Notes: generated from the sequence alone by a model not told the origin. A DNA stretch of 64,000 nt from Gulosibacter chungangensis (GCF_008831155.1 NZ_WBKB01000001.1:248001-312000), one strand, 5' to 3'; shown: positions 43,132-52,157, counted from the first letter of the stretch. A program made the numbers and translations.

Positions 43132-43848
43132 CTAGAAGTCGGACGCTCGCTGGCCCTCGGATGCCTGCTGTTCCAGGGCTCGAGCTACCCGCCGCCCGCG
43201 TTGCGACTTGGGGAACCGCTCGACCATCGCACGCAATTCATCGACCGTCGCATCCGCCCCAAACGCCTCGGTATCAGGCTCCAGCTTCATCCCCTCGGCA
43301 AGATCCCCAATGATTAGCGGGTCAAAGCCGAAGTCGTCGACGATGCGAGCCACCCGGGCAACATCCGCCGAATCATCCCCCGCGACGCCGATGGCTTTTC
43401 GGTCCGGTGCACCAGCGGGCAGAGCCTGCTCTTCCAGTTCTTCGTAGCCCATGTGGTTGAACGCCTTGACCACTCGGGATGCGGGCAGGAAGTCGCGCAC
43501 GATCTCGCTACTCGAGATGAGCGGGTTCGTGAACTCTTTTCGGTTGCCGTCGGTAGTCCACCAATAGTTCATGGCGTCGATCACCAGTTTGCCCGCCAGC
43601 GAATCGACATCGAGGCTCTGATACTTGCCCAGCGGCAGGGCGAGGATGACCACCTCGGCCCGCGCCGTCGCATCCTTTACAGTTGTGGCAATCGCACCTT
43701 TGGCAAATTGCTCGATACCGCTAGCGATTCGCTTCGGGTCACCGGATGCGGCGATCAAGACCTCGTAGCCAGCTTGCGTTCCGAGCTTAGCCAGCACGGG
43801 CCCGAGCCGGCCGGCACCGAGAATACCGATCACGGGTTTGGTACTCAT
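43132..43848 (-). CDS. NADP oxidoreductase, coenzyme F420-dependent type
   Basis: A 238-residue Rossmann protein with IGILGAGRLGPVLAKLGTQA at the N-terminus, VVILALPLGKYQSLD and VVKAFNHMGYEELEE, typical of the F420-dependent NADP reductase/DUF2520-like group. It probably reduces NADP or a ketone with a nicotinamide or F420 cofactor. AGGAGGAAC precedes ATG 43848. A decayed copy of its first codons lies 1.2 kb away at 45066-45113. Confidence 0.82.
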   Translation of the reverse strand: MSTKPVIGILGAGRLGPVLAKLGTQAGYEVLIAASGDPKRIASGIEQFAKGAIATTVKDATARAEVVILALPLGKYQSLDVDSLAGKLVIDAMNYWWTTDGNRKEFTNPLISSSEIVRDFLPASRVVKAFNHMGYEELEEQALPAGAPDRKAIGVAGDDSADVARVARIVDDFGFDPLIIGDLAEGMKLEPDTEAFGADATVDELRAMVERFPKSQRGRRVARALEQQASEGQRASDF

Positions 43849-43872
43849 GGCGTTCCTCCTGCGCACTTTCTC

Positions 43873-44901
43873 TCATTCGTTCTGTGGGGAGCGTAACCCA
43901 GCGCGTCCGTAACCAATGACGTTCAGCAACAGCGCAGCAACCATTGAGAGTCCGGCACCGACGATCGTAAACCCGAACCGCTCCGCATCGAGCAACAGGG
44001 TACTGACATCCGACGTATCCATGAGCACAACGGCGATGGTGAGGAGGAAGACATACTGCCAATAGGGCATCTTGAGAAGCATGAAGACCAGACACAACCA
44101 CAGGGCCGGGATGGCGAAGTAGATCATGACGCTGTCGGGCACGCCCGTGAAAGAGATCAGCGAGACGACAGCGAAGCCTGCAAGCGTTCCCAACACTCGG
44201 CCCCACATCTTCGCAGGCGAGTAGAGCTGCTGGGGATCGGCAAGCACGTACAAGGTGAGCGTGATCCAGACCCAGTGCGTCTCGAGATCGGTGGTGGTAC
44301 CGATGACCATGACAATCGCAGACAACAGGCCGAGAATCGCACCGTAGATCAGCGGGATACGTCGATTGCTTACCTCCACCCGCGTCACCGTGCGCTTCCC
44401 CACCGCAAGATGCAGAATCAGGATCGTCCACAGCCCGACGGCAAGCATCACCGCGACCAGGCCGATAAAGTACTCGGTATCGAGCCTCGGGGGATTCTCG
44501 AAGAGGGCCGGGGGTTTCCGCATGAAGTACGGCGTCAGAATCGGAAGCTGCAGGACAACCTTGCCGATGCCGCGGCTGGCCGCGAACCCGTACGCCATAC
44601 CGAGGAGGACCAGGATCAATGCCAGTGCCCACGTCTGGCCGTGCAGCAAAATGGAGATCACACCCAGGACGGCCAGGGAGGAAACGACGGCCGCACCGAT
44701 CTTCGGACCGCCGCTGATCCAGCCGAAAGACGCGGCCAGCACCCCGAAGAACGCCACTTCAGTGACTCCGGGTAACCAGTTCGAGGCGATCAGTATTGGG
44801 GCGGCGATGATGAGCAGGCCGGCGAGTAGCTTCAACGCGAGAAGGATGACATGCTTTCGATCAGCCGCTGTGGGTACGGCCTTCGCGGTGGAACCCTTCA
44901 T
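43873..44901 (-). CDS. FUSC-family membrane protein (aromatic acid exporter-like)
   Basis: A 342-residue protein with two clusters of hydrophobic helices and the central repeat HWVWITLTLYVLADPQ followed by WGRVLGTLAGFAVV, typical of FUSC/YccS/AaeB-like transporters. These export aromatic acids or similar compounds. AAAAGGAG precedes ATG 44901. It lies 24 bp upstream of the oxidoreductase gene in the same orientation, so the two are probably an operon. Confidence 0.82.
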   Translation of the reverse strand: MKGSTAKAVPTAADRKHVILLALKLLAGLLIIAAPILIASNWLPGVTEVAFFGVLAASFGWISGGPKIGAAVVSSLAVLGVISILLHGQTWALALILVLLGMAYGFAASRGIGKVVLQLPILTPYFMRKPPALFENPPRLDTEYFIGLVAVMLAVGLWTILILHLAVGKRTVTRVEVSNRRIPLIYGAILGLLSAIVMVIGTTTDLETHWVWITLTLYVLADPQQLYSPAKMWGRVLGTLAGFAVVSLISFTGVPDSVMIYFAIPALWLCLVFMLLKMPYWQYVFLLTIAVVLMDTSDVSTLLLDAERFGFTIVGAGLSMVAALLLNVIGYGRAGLRSPQNE

Positions 44902-45024
44902 GCGTCTCCTTTTGCACTTATTCAGCTCAGTCTCTCCGCCAATTCGTGAAAAGACATTCCGAGGGAGAATCCATCGTCGGTCGACACCGACTAAGTCGAG
45001 GTTATCGTGCGTCGTTCGTGCTTC

Positions 45025-45048
45025 GACATGTTCAAGTCACGGCATGTC
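45025..45048. promoter_or_regulatory. Inverted repeat upstream of the FUSC operon
   Basis: GACATG at 45025-45030 and CATGTC at 45043-45048 form a dyad with a 12-bp spacer, about 125 bp upstream of the FUSC start. It could be an operator, but no regulator gene is adjacent. Confidence 0.25.
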
Positions 45049-45065
45049 TTGAGAGAGTACAAACG

Positions 45066-45113
45066 CCCCCGCGCTGAGAATCCCGATCACAGGTTTAGTG
45101 CATTTGGCATTCC
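45066..45113 (-). pseudogene. Decayed duplicate of the F420-type oxidoreductase 5' end
   Basis: These bases match the beginning of the gene at 43848 including the untranslated edge. The minus strand reads TKPVIGILSAGAF where the intact gene reads TKPVIGILGAGRL. The proper start codon is lost and the frame ends within a few codons. It is a short duplication remnant. Confidence 0.6.
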
Positions 45114-45130
45114 CTCTGCGTGCAATTGAA

Positions 45131-45161
45131 AAATGCCCCGGACAGAATGTCCGAGGCATTT
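45131..45161 (-). terminator. Terminator after the tRNA genes
   Basis: On the minus strand AAATGCCTCGGACA pairs with TGTCCGGGGCATTT around a short loop and is followed by a T-run (A5 at 45129-45133 on the plus strand). It lies just behind the tRNA-Met 3' end. Confidence 0.75.
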
Positions 45162-45167
45162 CGAAAG

Positions 45168-45241
45168 TAGCAGGAGCGGGGCTCGAACCCGCGACCTCAC
45201 GATTATGAGTCGTGCGCTCTCACCAACTGAGCTACCCTGCC
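45168..45241 (-). tRNA. tRNA-Met(CAT)
   Basis: A full cloverleaf: acceptor GGCAGGG paired with TCCTGCT (two G-U pairs), D arm AGCTCAGTTGGTGAGAGC, anticodon stem CACGA/TCGTG with loop CTCATAA, and T arm GCGGGTTCGAGCCCCGC. The anticodon arm is that of actinobacterial elongator tRNA-Met, not tRNA-Ile2. CCA is not encoded. Confidence 0.92.
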
Positions 45242-45273
45242 ATGGGCTCAGCTACCGGTCTAGCAACTGATCG

Positions 45274-45345
<72 letters not shown>

Positions 45346-45438
45346 GTTTTGGCCTTTTCTCGAGGTCTCCCTCGCGTTGGGCACCAGGAGAGCTTAGCAC
45401 TAATTCGGTGTGAATGTGCAACTCCTGCGACAAACTTT

Positions 45439-47181
45439 TTATCCGAGGTCGGAGAAGAGTTCGTCGATGAGAGCGTGGCTGTCTTCGACGGCCAGTTTCT
45501 CGTCCCCACCGAGGGCAATTGACTTGCCATCGTCGGAAGAAGGGACCTCAGTCTTCACGCCAGAGACGTTCAACTTGGTGAGGAAGTAGATCGGGTCAAC
45601 GTACTTGCCCTGCACGTGCACCTCAAGGTGCAGGTGCGGGCCGGTCGAGATCCCAGTGTTGCCAACTTCGCCGATTTCATCGCCGACCGAGAGAGTCTGG
45701 CCCTCTTCAACGACAACTGATTCCGGCTTGAGGTGAGCGTAAACCGTGGTGACCCGCTGACCCTCGATCATGTGCTCAACCTCGACGTAGATACCCGAGC
45801 CGGAAGTGCCAACGAGGTCGACATCCGTCACGACACCATCGGCAATAACGCCGACCGGGGTACCGAGGCCCGGAGTGAGGTCAACGCCGCCGTGGAAGGA
45901 GGAAGCGCCAGCAGTCGGCGCAACACGGTAACCGTATTCGCTCGAGATCTGCACACCCATCGGGAACGGCCACTGCACGTTCGCGGTGATGTCGTTGGTG
46001 TACGCGTTGCTGTCCGGCAGTTCAACACCGGTTGCGAGGTTCGCTGCAGCGGCGGTACCGATCGAGGTGACCGCGGTGACCTCGTCAAGACGGGTGTCCG
46101 CCTCGGCGTCAGTCACGTTGGCGTCCACCTGGAAGGACTGTGCGCTCACATCAGCTTCTTCAGCTTCAGCAGCCGAGTTGTCCCCCGAGTTCAGCAGCGA
46201 AAGTCCCGCGGCCGAGCCCGCGCCGAGCACGACGGTGCCTGCGACGAAGCTCAGGGCAACCATGCTGCCGCTGAGGCGACCTGCGGAAGACGCGGCACGG
46301 TTCGAACGCTTGATGCGATCGGCGCGCTCCGTCTTGTCCTTCGAACGGAAGGATTCGGGAACCTCAACCTCTGGCTCATCCTCAGGAGCTGCCGGGACGA
46401 TGTCGGCCGCTTCAGCGCGGGCCGCACGTACCTCGTCGAGCGAAACAACCGGTGCCAGGACAACGGGTTCGCGTCGAACGTCGAGGGTTTCAATTGCAGC
46501 GGTGTCAACCGTCTCTGGGAGGAATACTTTTTCTTCGGTCGCAGCCGGCTGGATCTCGGCAACGGGGGCGAGTTCTGCGTCATCAGTCTTGACCGGCTTC
46601 GCGAAGAGCTCAGGATGCTTGGCGACGGCGATTTCAGCGGCGCGGGCAGACTCAGCCTCGAGCTTTGCCTCAGCAGCGAGCGCGGCGCGGCGCTCAGCTT
46701 CACGACGCTCGCGACGCGACATGAACACGGGCTCCGCGGGAGCCTCGGCGGCAACCGGAGCGGCAGGAGTTTCCTGCGTCTTCGCCGCTTCGGACGCAGG
46801 AGCCGCTTCGTGATCGGTCGTAGCTTCGGCAACAGTCGGGGATGCAGCGGCGGCAGGTGCGTCACTGGCGGTTGCCTCCGCGACGGCGGCCTTACGTTTC
46901 GCAGCGGCGGCCTCGGCTGCCGCGCGCTCAGCCTCGCGGCGTTCACGGCGCGACATGAATACCGGCTCAGTGGAAACCTCTGCGGCAGACGCTTCCTTGG
47001 CAGCCATCTCGGCAATCGCAGCTTCAGCAGCAGCGGCTATACGCTCAGCTTCTACGCGTGCTTCCTGCGCCCGCTTGGCCTCAAGCTTGGCCAAGGCCTC
47101 ACGGCGTTCCGCTTCACGCTCGAGCTCTCGACGCTCGCGCCTCGATAACGGCGCAGCGGACTGCTCGATTGGGGAAGACAT
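45439..47181 (-). CDS. M23-family peptidase with repeated basic N-terminal motifs
   Basis: A 580-residue membrane-anchored protein. Residues 1-290 are an Ala/Glu/Arg-rich coiled region with three copies of SRRERRE-ER (13-22, 77-86, 155-164; the last two sit in the identical block EPVFMSRRERREAER). A single helix (VALSFVAGTVVLGAGSAAG) follows, then an extracytoplasmic M23 domain with HGGVDL and HLHLEVH zinc motifs and the usual GNTGISTGPH. It should cut peptidoglycan cross-bridges. The upstream MtrA-like direct repeat suggests control with cell division and wall turnover. Confidence 0.9.
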   Translation of the reverse strand: MSSPIEQSAAPLSRRERRELEREAERREALAKLEAKRAQEARVEAERIAAAAEAAIAEMAAKEASAAEVSTEPVFMSRRERREAERAAAEAAAAKRKAAVAEATASDAPAAAASPTVAEATTDHEAAPASEAAKTQETPAAPVAAEAPAEPVFMSRRERREAERRAALAAEAKLEAESARAAEIAVAKHPELFAKPVKTDDAELAPVAEIQPAATEEKVFLPETVDTAAIETLDVRREPVVLAPVVSLDEVRAARAEAADIVPAAPEDEPEVEVPESFRSKDKTERADRIKRSNRAASSAGRLSGSMVALSFVAGTVVLGAGSAAGLSLLNSGDNSAAEAEEADVSAQSFQVDANVTDAEADTRLDEVTAVTSIGTAAAANLATGVELPDSNAYTNDITANVQWPFPMGVQISSEYGYRVAPTAGASSFHGGVDLTPGLGTPVGVIADGVVTDVDLVGTSGSGIYVEVEHMIEGQRVTTVYAHLKPESVVVEEGQTLSVGDEIGEVGNTGISTGPHLHLEVHVQGKYVDPIYFLTKLNVSGVKTEVPSSDDGKSIALGGDEKLAVEDSHALIDELFSDLG

Positions 47182-47216
47182 GCAGCAAAAACTCCTCGTG
47201 ATTGGACCTTGGCAAG

Positions 47217-47235
47217 TGTAACGAATGTGTTACGA
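47217..47235 (-). promoter_or_regulatory. MtrA-like direct repeat upstream of the M23 gene
   Basis: On the minus strand TCGTAACA and TCGTTACA are spaced 11 bp start-to-start (47228-47235 and 47217-47224). Two TCGTWACA half-sites one helical turn apart fit an OmpR-type response regulator. MtrA is known to control wall hydrolases through GTWAC-type repeats in actinobacteria. Confidence 0.5.
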
Positions 47236-47251
47236 AAAAGCCAAGCTTTGA

Positions 47252-48127
47252 TCACGATTTCGTATTTTTCCCTGATGCGAGCAACTTCGGCGGTGCCACT
47301 TCAAGTAACAGATCAATGAACGGCGCGATTACGCCCGGATGACCAGCAGTAAGAATACTCTGCCCCTCGCGCTCTGACAAATGTTTGCCACCCACCCGCG
47401 CGCCAGATTCTCGTGCCACCAAGACACCGGCCGCCCAGTCCCAAGGCTTCAGGCCAATTTCGTAGTACACATCCACCTGCCCTTCCGCGACAGCACAAAG
47501 ATCCAGCGAGGCAGCGCCCACTCGACGCAGGTCGCGCACCTTGTCCGCCATCCCCAACCAGGCCTGCGCCTGCAGCACCCGACGCTCAGGGGAATACGAG
47601 AACCCGGAAGCCACCAAAGTCTGCGCCAAGGAACTTGGCCCTTCGCCCAACTGGATGCGCTGCCCATTCACGAAGGCACCACCATCCTTCACCGCGGCAT
47701 AGGTCTTGCCGAGATCCGGGGCCACCACTGCCCCGGCCAACGCTTCAAATGCAGTCGGCCTGGCCGAGGGATCACCGACTACCGCGGCAATGGAGACCGC
47801 ATAGTTCGGCGAGCCATAGAGGTAGTTGACCGTGCCATCAATTGGATCCACGACCCAAGTGATGCCGGAACGCGAGGGAGACGCGTCCGACTCCTCGCCG
47901 AAGAAGCCATCCTCGGGACGCAACTTGGCCAGTTCTTCCCGGATGAAGTGCTCAGCCTCAATATCGGCAGCGGTCACGACATCGACAAGCGAGGATTTCG
48001 TGGCCGCTACTTGCACTCCCTCGCGGCGACGGTGCGACACAAGCTCAGCCGCTTCGGTGGCAACGCTGGTCGTAATCTCAAGGAGTTCGTGTCGGTCTAC
48101 GGATGCGGCAAATTCATTTCCAGTCAC
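47252..48127 (-). CDS. Inositol monophosphatase family phosphatase
   Basis: A 291-residue protein with the Mg2+-binding motifs of the family: GEESD (Glu/Asp), WVVDPIDGTVNY and, near the end, PWDWAAGVLVARESGARVGG. Members dephosphorylate inositol-1-phosphate, histidinol phosphate or related sugar phosphates. GTG 48127 (VTGNEF) is chosen for length, though no ribosome binding site is clear; GTG/ATG codons further upstream are alternatives. It lies upstream of the M23 gene on the same strand. Confidence 0.85.
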   Translation of the reverse strand: MTGNEFAASVDRHELLEITTSVATEAAELVSHRRREGVQVAATKSSLVDVVTAADIEAEHFIREELAKLRPEDGFFGEESDASPSRSGITWVVDPIDGTVNYLYGSPNYAVSIAAVVGDPSARPTAFEALAGAVVAPDLGKTYAAVKDGGAFVNGQRIQLGEGPSSLAQTLVASGFSYSPERRVLQAQAWLGMADKVRDLRRVGAASLDLCAVAEGQVDVYYEIGLKPWDWAAGVLVARESGARVGGKHLSEREGQSILTAGHPGVIAPFIDLLLEVAPPKLLASGKNTKS

Positions 48128-48301
48128 GATTGGCGACAGTAGCAACCCCGGAAGAAGTCGAAGTGGCGAGTCCACAGGGCCGCCAATCATCGCGACAAGC
48201 GCGGAAAATGTGGATAACACGGGCACTTTTTCCGAAAGGTGCAAGCGCACCAGAATTTGTGTAAGCTAACCCGGTGCGCTTCACCAGTGAAGAGCCAAAC
48301 C

Positions 48302-48383
48302 GGCGGGTTGCCCGAGCGGCCAAAGGGATCTGACTGTAAATCAGACGGCACTGCCTTCACAAGTTCGAATCTTGTACCCGCCA
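48302..48383 (+). tRNA. tRNA-Tyr(GTA)
   Basis: Acceptor GGCGGGT with ACCCGCC, anticodon stem CTGA region with loop CTGTAAA (anticodon GTA), a long variable arm (class II) and T arm TTGTA type with TTCGAAT. The length of 82 suits tRNA-Tyr. Confidence 0.93.
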
Positions 48384-48390
48384 CACTAAA

Positions 48391-48418
48391 GAAGGACCTG
48401 ATAAAAATCAGGTCCTTC
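48391..48418 (+). terminator. Rho-independent terminator after tRNA-Tyr
   Basis: A perfect 12-bp stem (48391-48402 with 48407-48418), an AAAA loop and TTTCGTTT immediately after. Confidence 0.85.
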
Positions 48419-48632
48419 TTTCGTTTCTGCACTCTCACCTCCGCAGCCATCGCCGAGGCCTGGCCCAAGATCGGGGTCTCGCCGATTCGGGCCACCGTCG
48501 CGGCAACCAAGAATGCCCCACAGCGTCATGTCCATCACAGAAGCGTTGATTTTGGACAAGAATTATGTCATGTTGTGAGGACATTATTCCCACCCTGTGC
48601 GTTGCAGCACATCATGGCAAGGAAGCCCAATA

Positions 48633-50084
48633 ATGGTTGATACAAATTCAAATGGACAGGCGTCAATAAAACTGCCGCCGCTGACTGGCGGACCTTGCCG
48701 CAAGCGACTCGGTCTGATCTCCGTGATCGCAAGCTTCGGTGGTCTGCTATTCGGTTATGACACCGGCGTTATCAACGGTGCGCTTCGCCCAATGGCCGCA
48801 GAACTCGGCCTCGAGGCGTTCACCGAAGGTGTCGTCACGAGCTCGCTCGTGTTCGCCGCCGCGATTGGTGCGCTCGCCTGCGGTCGCATCTCGGACGCAT
48901 GGGGTCGCCGCAAGACGATCATCCTGCTCGCGATCCTGTTCTTCGTCGGTACGCTCTTTGTCACGCTGACCCCGAACTTCGCGATCCTTATCGTCGGCCG
49001 TGTCCTCCTCGGCTTCGCGGTGGGTGGTGCATCCACCGTCGTGCCCGTGTTCTTGGCGGAGTTAGCCCCCTTCGAAATCCGCGGTTCACTCTCGGGCCGT
49101 AACGAAGTGGCGATCGTGATCGGTCAGCTCTCGGCCTTCATCGTGAACGCGATTCTCGGCAACGTGCTCGGACACCTCGACGGTGTCTGGCGCATCATGT
49201 TCGCCGTCTGTGCGATCCCAGCCATCTGCCTCTTCTTCGGCATGCTGCGGATGCCAGAATCACCGCGCTGGCTCATTGAAAAGGGCCACAATGAAGAGGC
49301 CCTCAAGGTCCTCAAAATGGTTCGCCCAGAGGACCGTGCCGAGGCAGAGTTCGCCGAGATCTCGCAGACCGCGCTCGAGGAGAAGAAAGACAACCAGATT
49401 GGCCTCAAGGCCGTCCTGTCGAACAAGTGGCTCATCCGCATCCTGCTTGTCGGTATTGGCCTCGGTGTTGCCCAGCAGTTCACTGGTATCAACTCGATCA
49501 TGTACTACGGCCAGATCGTGCTCATCGAGTCCGGCTTCGAAGAGGGCGCGGCCCTCATCGCGAACATCGCTCCCGGTGTTATCGCCGTGATCGGTGGCCT
49601 CATCGCCCTGACCTACATGGACCGTTTCGACCGTCGCAAGACCTTCATCATCGGTTACTCACTGACCACCATTTGCCACCTGCTCATCGGTATCTCGTCG
49701 ATGGTGCTCGAAGAAGGCAACCCGCTGCGCCCGTGGATCATCCTCTTCCTCGTCGTCGCCTTCGTGGGCTCGATGCAGACCTTCCTGAACGTGGCCACCT
49801 GGGTCTACCTCTCCGAGGTCTTCCCGCTGCACATGCGTGGCCTCGGCACCGGCGTGTCGATCTTCTTCCTCTGGATCGCTAACGGTTTCCTGTCGCTCTA
49901 CTTCCCGACCCTCGTGGAAGCCACCGGCATCACCGGCACCTTCTTCCTCTTCGCAGGTATCGGTGTGCTGGCGCTGATCTTCATCATCACGAGCGTCCCC
50001 GAAACCCGCGGTCGTACCCTCGAGGCGCTCGAGGAAGATGTCACCACCGGTGCCATCTACACCGCACACAAGAAGGTCAAGTAG
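48633..50084 (+). CDS. MFS sugar/polyol porter (IolT-like)
   Basis: A 483-residue 12-helix transporter of the SP family: SFGGLLFGYDTGVINGAL, RISDAWGRRK, PESPRWLIEKG, QQFTGINSIMYYG and PETRGRTLEALEED. It is a paralogue of the porter at 13282. The signatures resemble myo-inositol transporters. ATG 48633 follows AAGGAAG. Neighbouring oxidoreductases and an IolE-like protein suggest inositol or related polyol uptake. About 70 bp upstream an ATGTC...GACAT pair may be an operator. Confidence 0.9.
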   Translation: MVDTNSNGQASIKLPPLTGGPCRKRLGLISVIASFGGLLFGYDTGVINGALRPMAAELGLEAFTEGVVTSSLVFAAAIGALACGRISDAWGRRKTIILLAILFFVGTLFVTLTPNFAILIVGRVLLGFAVGGASTVVPVFLAELAPFEIRGSLSGRNEVAIVIGQLSAFIVNAILGNVLGHLDGVWRIMFAVCAIPAICLFFGMLRMPESPRWLIEKGHNEEALKVLKMVRPEDRAEAEFAEISQTALEEKKDNQIGLKAVLSNKWLIRILLVGIGLGVAQQFTGINSIMYYGQIVLIESGFEEGAALIANIAPGVIAVIGGLIALTYMDRFDRRKTFIIGYSLTTICHLLIGISSMVLEEGNPLRPWIILFLVVAFVGSMQTFLNVATWVYLSEVFPLHMRGLGTGVSIFFLWIANGFLSLYFPTLVEATGITGTFFLFAGIGVLALIFIITSVPETRGRTLEALEEDVTTGAIYTAHKKVK

Positions 50085-50140
50085 TTCCGGCTCGGTAGCT
50101 GCCGAATAGGCAGCTACCGGCTCACCAGAAAGGCCAGTGA

Positions 50141-50971
50141 ATGACGCAGACAATCGCACTTAATGACGGCACGAGCATCCCGACCATCGGATTCGGCACG
50201 TACCCGCACGATGGCGACGACTCGGCGGCCAACACCGAGCACGCCCTCGAGGTTGGCTATCGGCTGATCGACACGGCGCTGAGCTACGAAAACGAGGCAG
50301 AGGTGGGCGAAGGCCTGCGCCGCTCCCCCGTTTCTCGTGACGAAGTAATCGTGACCACGAAGGTCCCTGGCCGCCACCACGGCTACGACGGAGCGCGCGA
50401 ATCCTTCGCCGCATCCGCCAAGGCCCTGGGACTCGAGACCATCGATCTGCTGCTCATTCACTGGCCGCTGCCGCGCCTCGACAAGTACGTCGACACCTGG
50501 CGGGCCCTGGTGGATCTGCAGAAGGAGGGACTCGTTCGTTCGATCGGTGTCTCGAACTTCACGCCCGACCACATTCGTCGGCTGCAGGATGCAACCGGGG
50601 TCACCCCCGCGGTCAACCAGATCGAGTTGCACCCGTACTTCCAACAGCACGAACAGCGCGCCTTCCATGCCGAGCACGGCATCGTGACCGAAGCGTGGAG
50701 CCCGCTGGGCCGCGGCGGCGACCTCCTCAAGGAACCAACGCTCGTCGAGATCGCCGAATCACTCGGCGTATCGGTCGGGCAGGTTGTCCTCCGCTGGCAC
50801 ATCGAGCAGGGCATCGTGCCGATCCCGAAGTCGAAGAACCCAGACCGTCAGCGTGAGAACTTCGATGTGTTCTCGTTCTCGCTCACCGAGGACCAGATCG
50901 CCGCGATCAACACGCTCGACAAGGGCACCCCGATCTGGGATCAGGACCCGAACGTCTACGAAGAGTTCTAG
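50141..50971 (+). CDS. Aldo/keto reductase
   Basis: A 276-residue TIM-barrel NADPH reductase with the catalytic tetrad Asp (YRLIDTALSYENE), Tyr in the same segment, Lys (VTTKVPG) and His (LLIHWPLP), plus the NADP motif IPIPKSKNPDRQRENFDVF. It starts 56 bp after the porter stop with an AAGG site, so the two form one operon closed by a terminator. Substrate is unknown; sugar aldehydes or ketones are likely. Confidence 0.92.
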   Translation: MTQTIALNDGTSIPTIGFGTYPHDGDDSAANTEHALEVGYRLIDTALSYENEAEVGEGLRRSPVSRDEVIVTTKVPGRHHGYDGARESFAASAKALGLETIDLLLIHWPLPRLDKYVDTWRALVDLQKEGLVRSIGVSNFTPDHIRRLQDATGVTPAVNQIELHPYFQQHEQRAFHAEHGIVTEAWSPLGRGGDLLKEPTLVEIAESLGVSVGQVVLRWHIEQGIVPIPKSKNPDRQRENFDVFSFSLTEDQIAAINTLDKGTPIWDQDPNVYEEF

Positions 50972-51006
50972 GCTTTCAGTACAGCGTCTCATGGGTACAG
51001 CATCCA

Positions 51007-51046
51007 CGTAGTGGGGCCCCGTTCAAACGAACGGGGCCCCACTACG
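51007..51046 (+). terminator. Strong Rho-independent terminator
   Basis: A perfect 18-bp stem (51007-51024 with 51029-51046), an AAAC loop and TTTT after the plus-strand arm close the porter/aldo-keto reductase operon. Confidence 0.88.
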
Positions 51047-51074
51047 TTTTCCGATTACTGAGAGCGTTTTCCAA

Positions 51075-52157
51075 CTACTCCGAGCAGTCGATCAGAATCT
51101 TCACCTCATCCCGCGTGGGGTCGACCAACGCGTCAAAGGCAGAAGCTGCATCATCCAGAGAGAACGTACTCGTAATGAGAGGTTCGGGATCGATCCGGCC
51201 CGAAGCGATGAGTTCGATCACCCGCGGCCAACTCGTCACCGAATAGCAATAGACACCGCGATAGGTGACATCGCGCATCGTCAGTTGCGGTGAAGTGTCA
51301 ATGCTCATCGGTTTAGCCGCCATCGCGGTCTGCACAATCGTGCCACCGTAACCGACCGAGTCGAACAGTCCCTGCAGTGCCGGTTGGCTGCCCGAGCACT
51401 CAAAGCAGACATCCGCGCCCTCCCCGTCGGTTGCATCCGAAACGCGGTCCACGAGGTCCTCGGTCAACGGGTTGACGGCGGTCACTAGCCCGGATGCTGC
51501 GGCTCGCGCTCGGCGAGCATCATGCGGTTCCGAGAGGAAGATTTTTGTGGCACCCGCGGCGTGCGCGCACATGGCCACCAGCAAGCCGATTGGCCCACCA
51601 CCAGAGATCACCACGGTGTCTCCCGCCTGCACCGGAGCAGTTTCCACCGCGTGCAGGGCCACCGCGGTGGGTTCTACGACCGCACCGACCTTGGTCGAGA
51701 CGTTCGCTGGGAGCGCGAAGACCTGGTCCTCGTCGAAGATGCCGTATTCGGCAATTCCGCCCCAGGCTGTTGAGTATCCGACCGCGGCGAGCCGTTCGCA
51801 GGTCTGCTGCCGACCACGCAGGCACTGTCGGCACTCCCCGCAGAATCGTTGCGGCATCGCCGCAACCCGGTCGCCCACGCGTACGCTCGCTACACCCTCA
51901 CCGACCGCTTCCACCGTTCCGGAGAACTCGTGCCCCATCGTGATCGGCCGTGTCACGCCCGTTTGCGGATGCGGTTCCCCCGGCGTGTAGAGCGGCCCGT
52001 GCAGGTGCTCATGCAGGTCGCTCCCGCAAATACCGCAGTACGCAATCTTGAGGAGTACTTGCTTGGCGCCGAGATCGCCCAGCTCCGGGGCCGCAATGGT
52101 GTCGAGGCGGAGATCCTGATGGCCGTGGGTGCGAAGGGCTTTCATGACGGGCTTCAT
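51075..52157 (-). CDS. Zinc-dependent medium-chain dehydrogenase (butanediol/idonate dehydrogenase-like)
   Basis: A 360-residue dehydrogenase. The catalytic zinc ligands are in CGICGSDLHEH and MGHEFSG, the structural zinc loop is CGECRQCLRGRQQTC, and the Rossmann motif is GGGPIGLLVAMCAHAAGA. Members oxidise polyols or 2,3-diols with NAD. ATG 52157 overlaps the Gfo/Idh/MocA stop (ATGA), coupling the two. It is probably a catabolic step of the polyol cluster. Confidence 0.9.
   Translation of the reverse strand: MKPVMKALRTHGHQDLRLDTIAAPELGDLGAKQVLLKIAYCGICGSDLHEHLHGPLYTPGEPHPQTGVTRPITMGHEFSGTVEAVGEGVASVRVGDRVAAMPQRFCGECRQCLRGRQQTCERLAAVGYSTAWGGIAEYGIFDEDQVFALPANVSTKVGAVVEPTAVALHAVETAPVQAGDTVVISGGGPIGLLVAMCAHAAGATKIFLSEPHDARRARAAASGLVTAVNPLTEDLVDRVSDATDGEGADVCFECSGSQPALQGLFDSVGYGGTIVQTAMAAKPMSIDTSPQLTMRDVTYRGVYCYSVTSWPRVIELIASGRIDPEPLITSTFSLDDAASAFDALVDPTRDEVKILIDCSE

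Noticed and set aside
45733-47148. 471-codon plus-strand frame opposite the M23 peptidase
   Set aside because: It mirrors the repetitive Ala/Glu/Arg codons of the peptidase gene and has no recognisable domain.
47182-47251. c-di-AMP (ydaO) riboswitch upstream of the M23 gene
   Set aside because: The leader is only 70 bases, too short, and lacks the conserved riboswitch helices.
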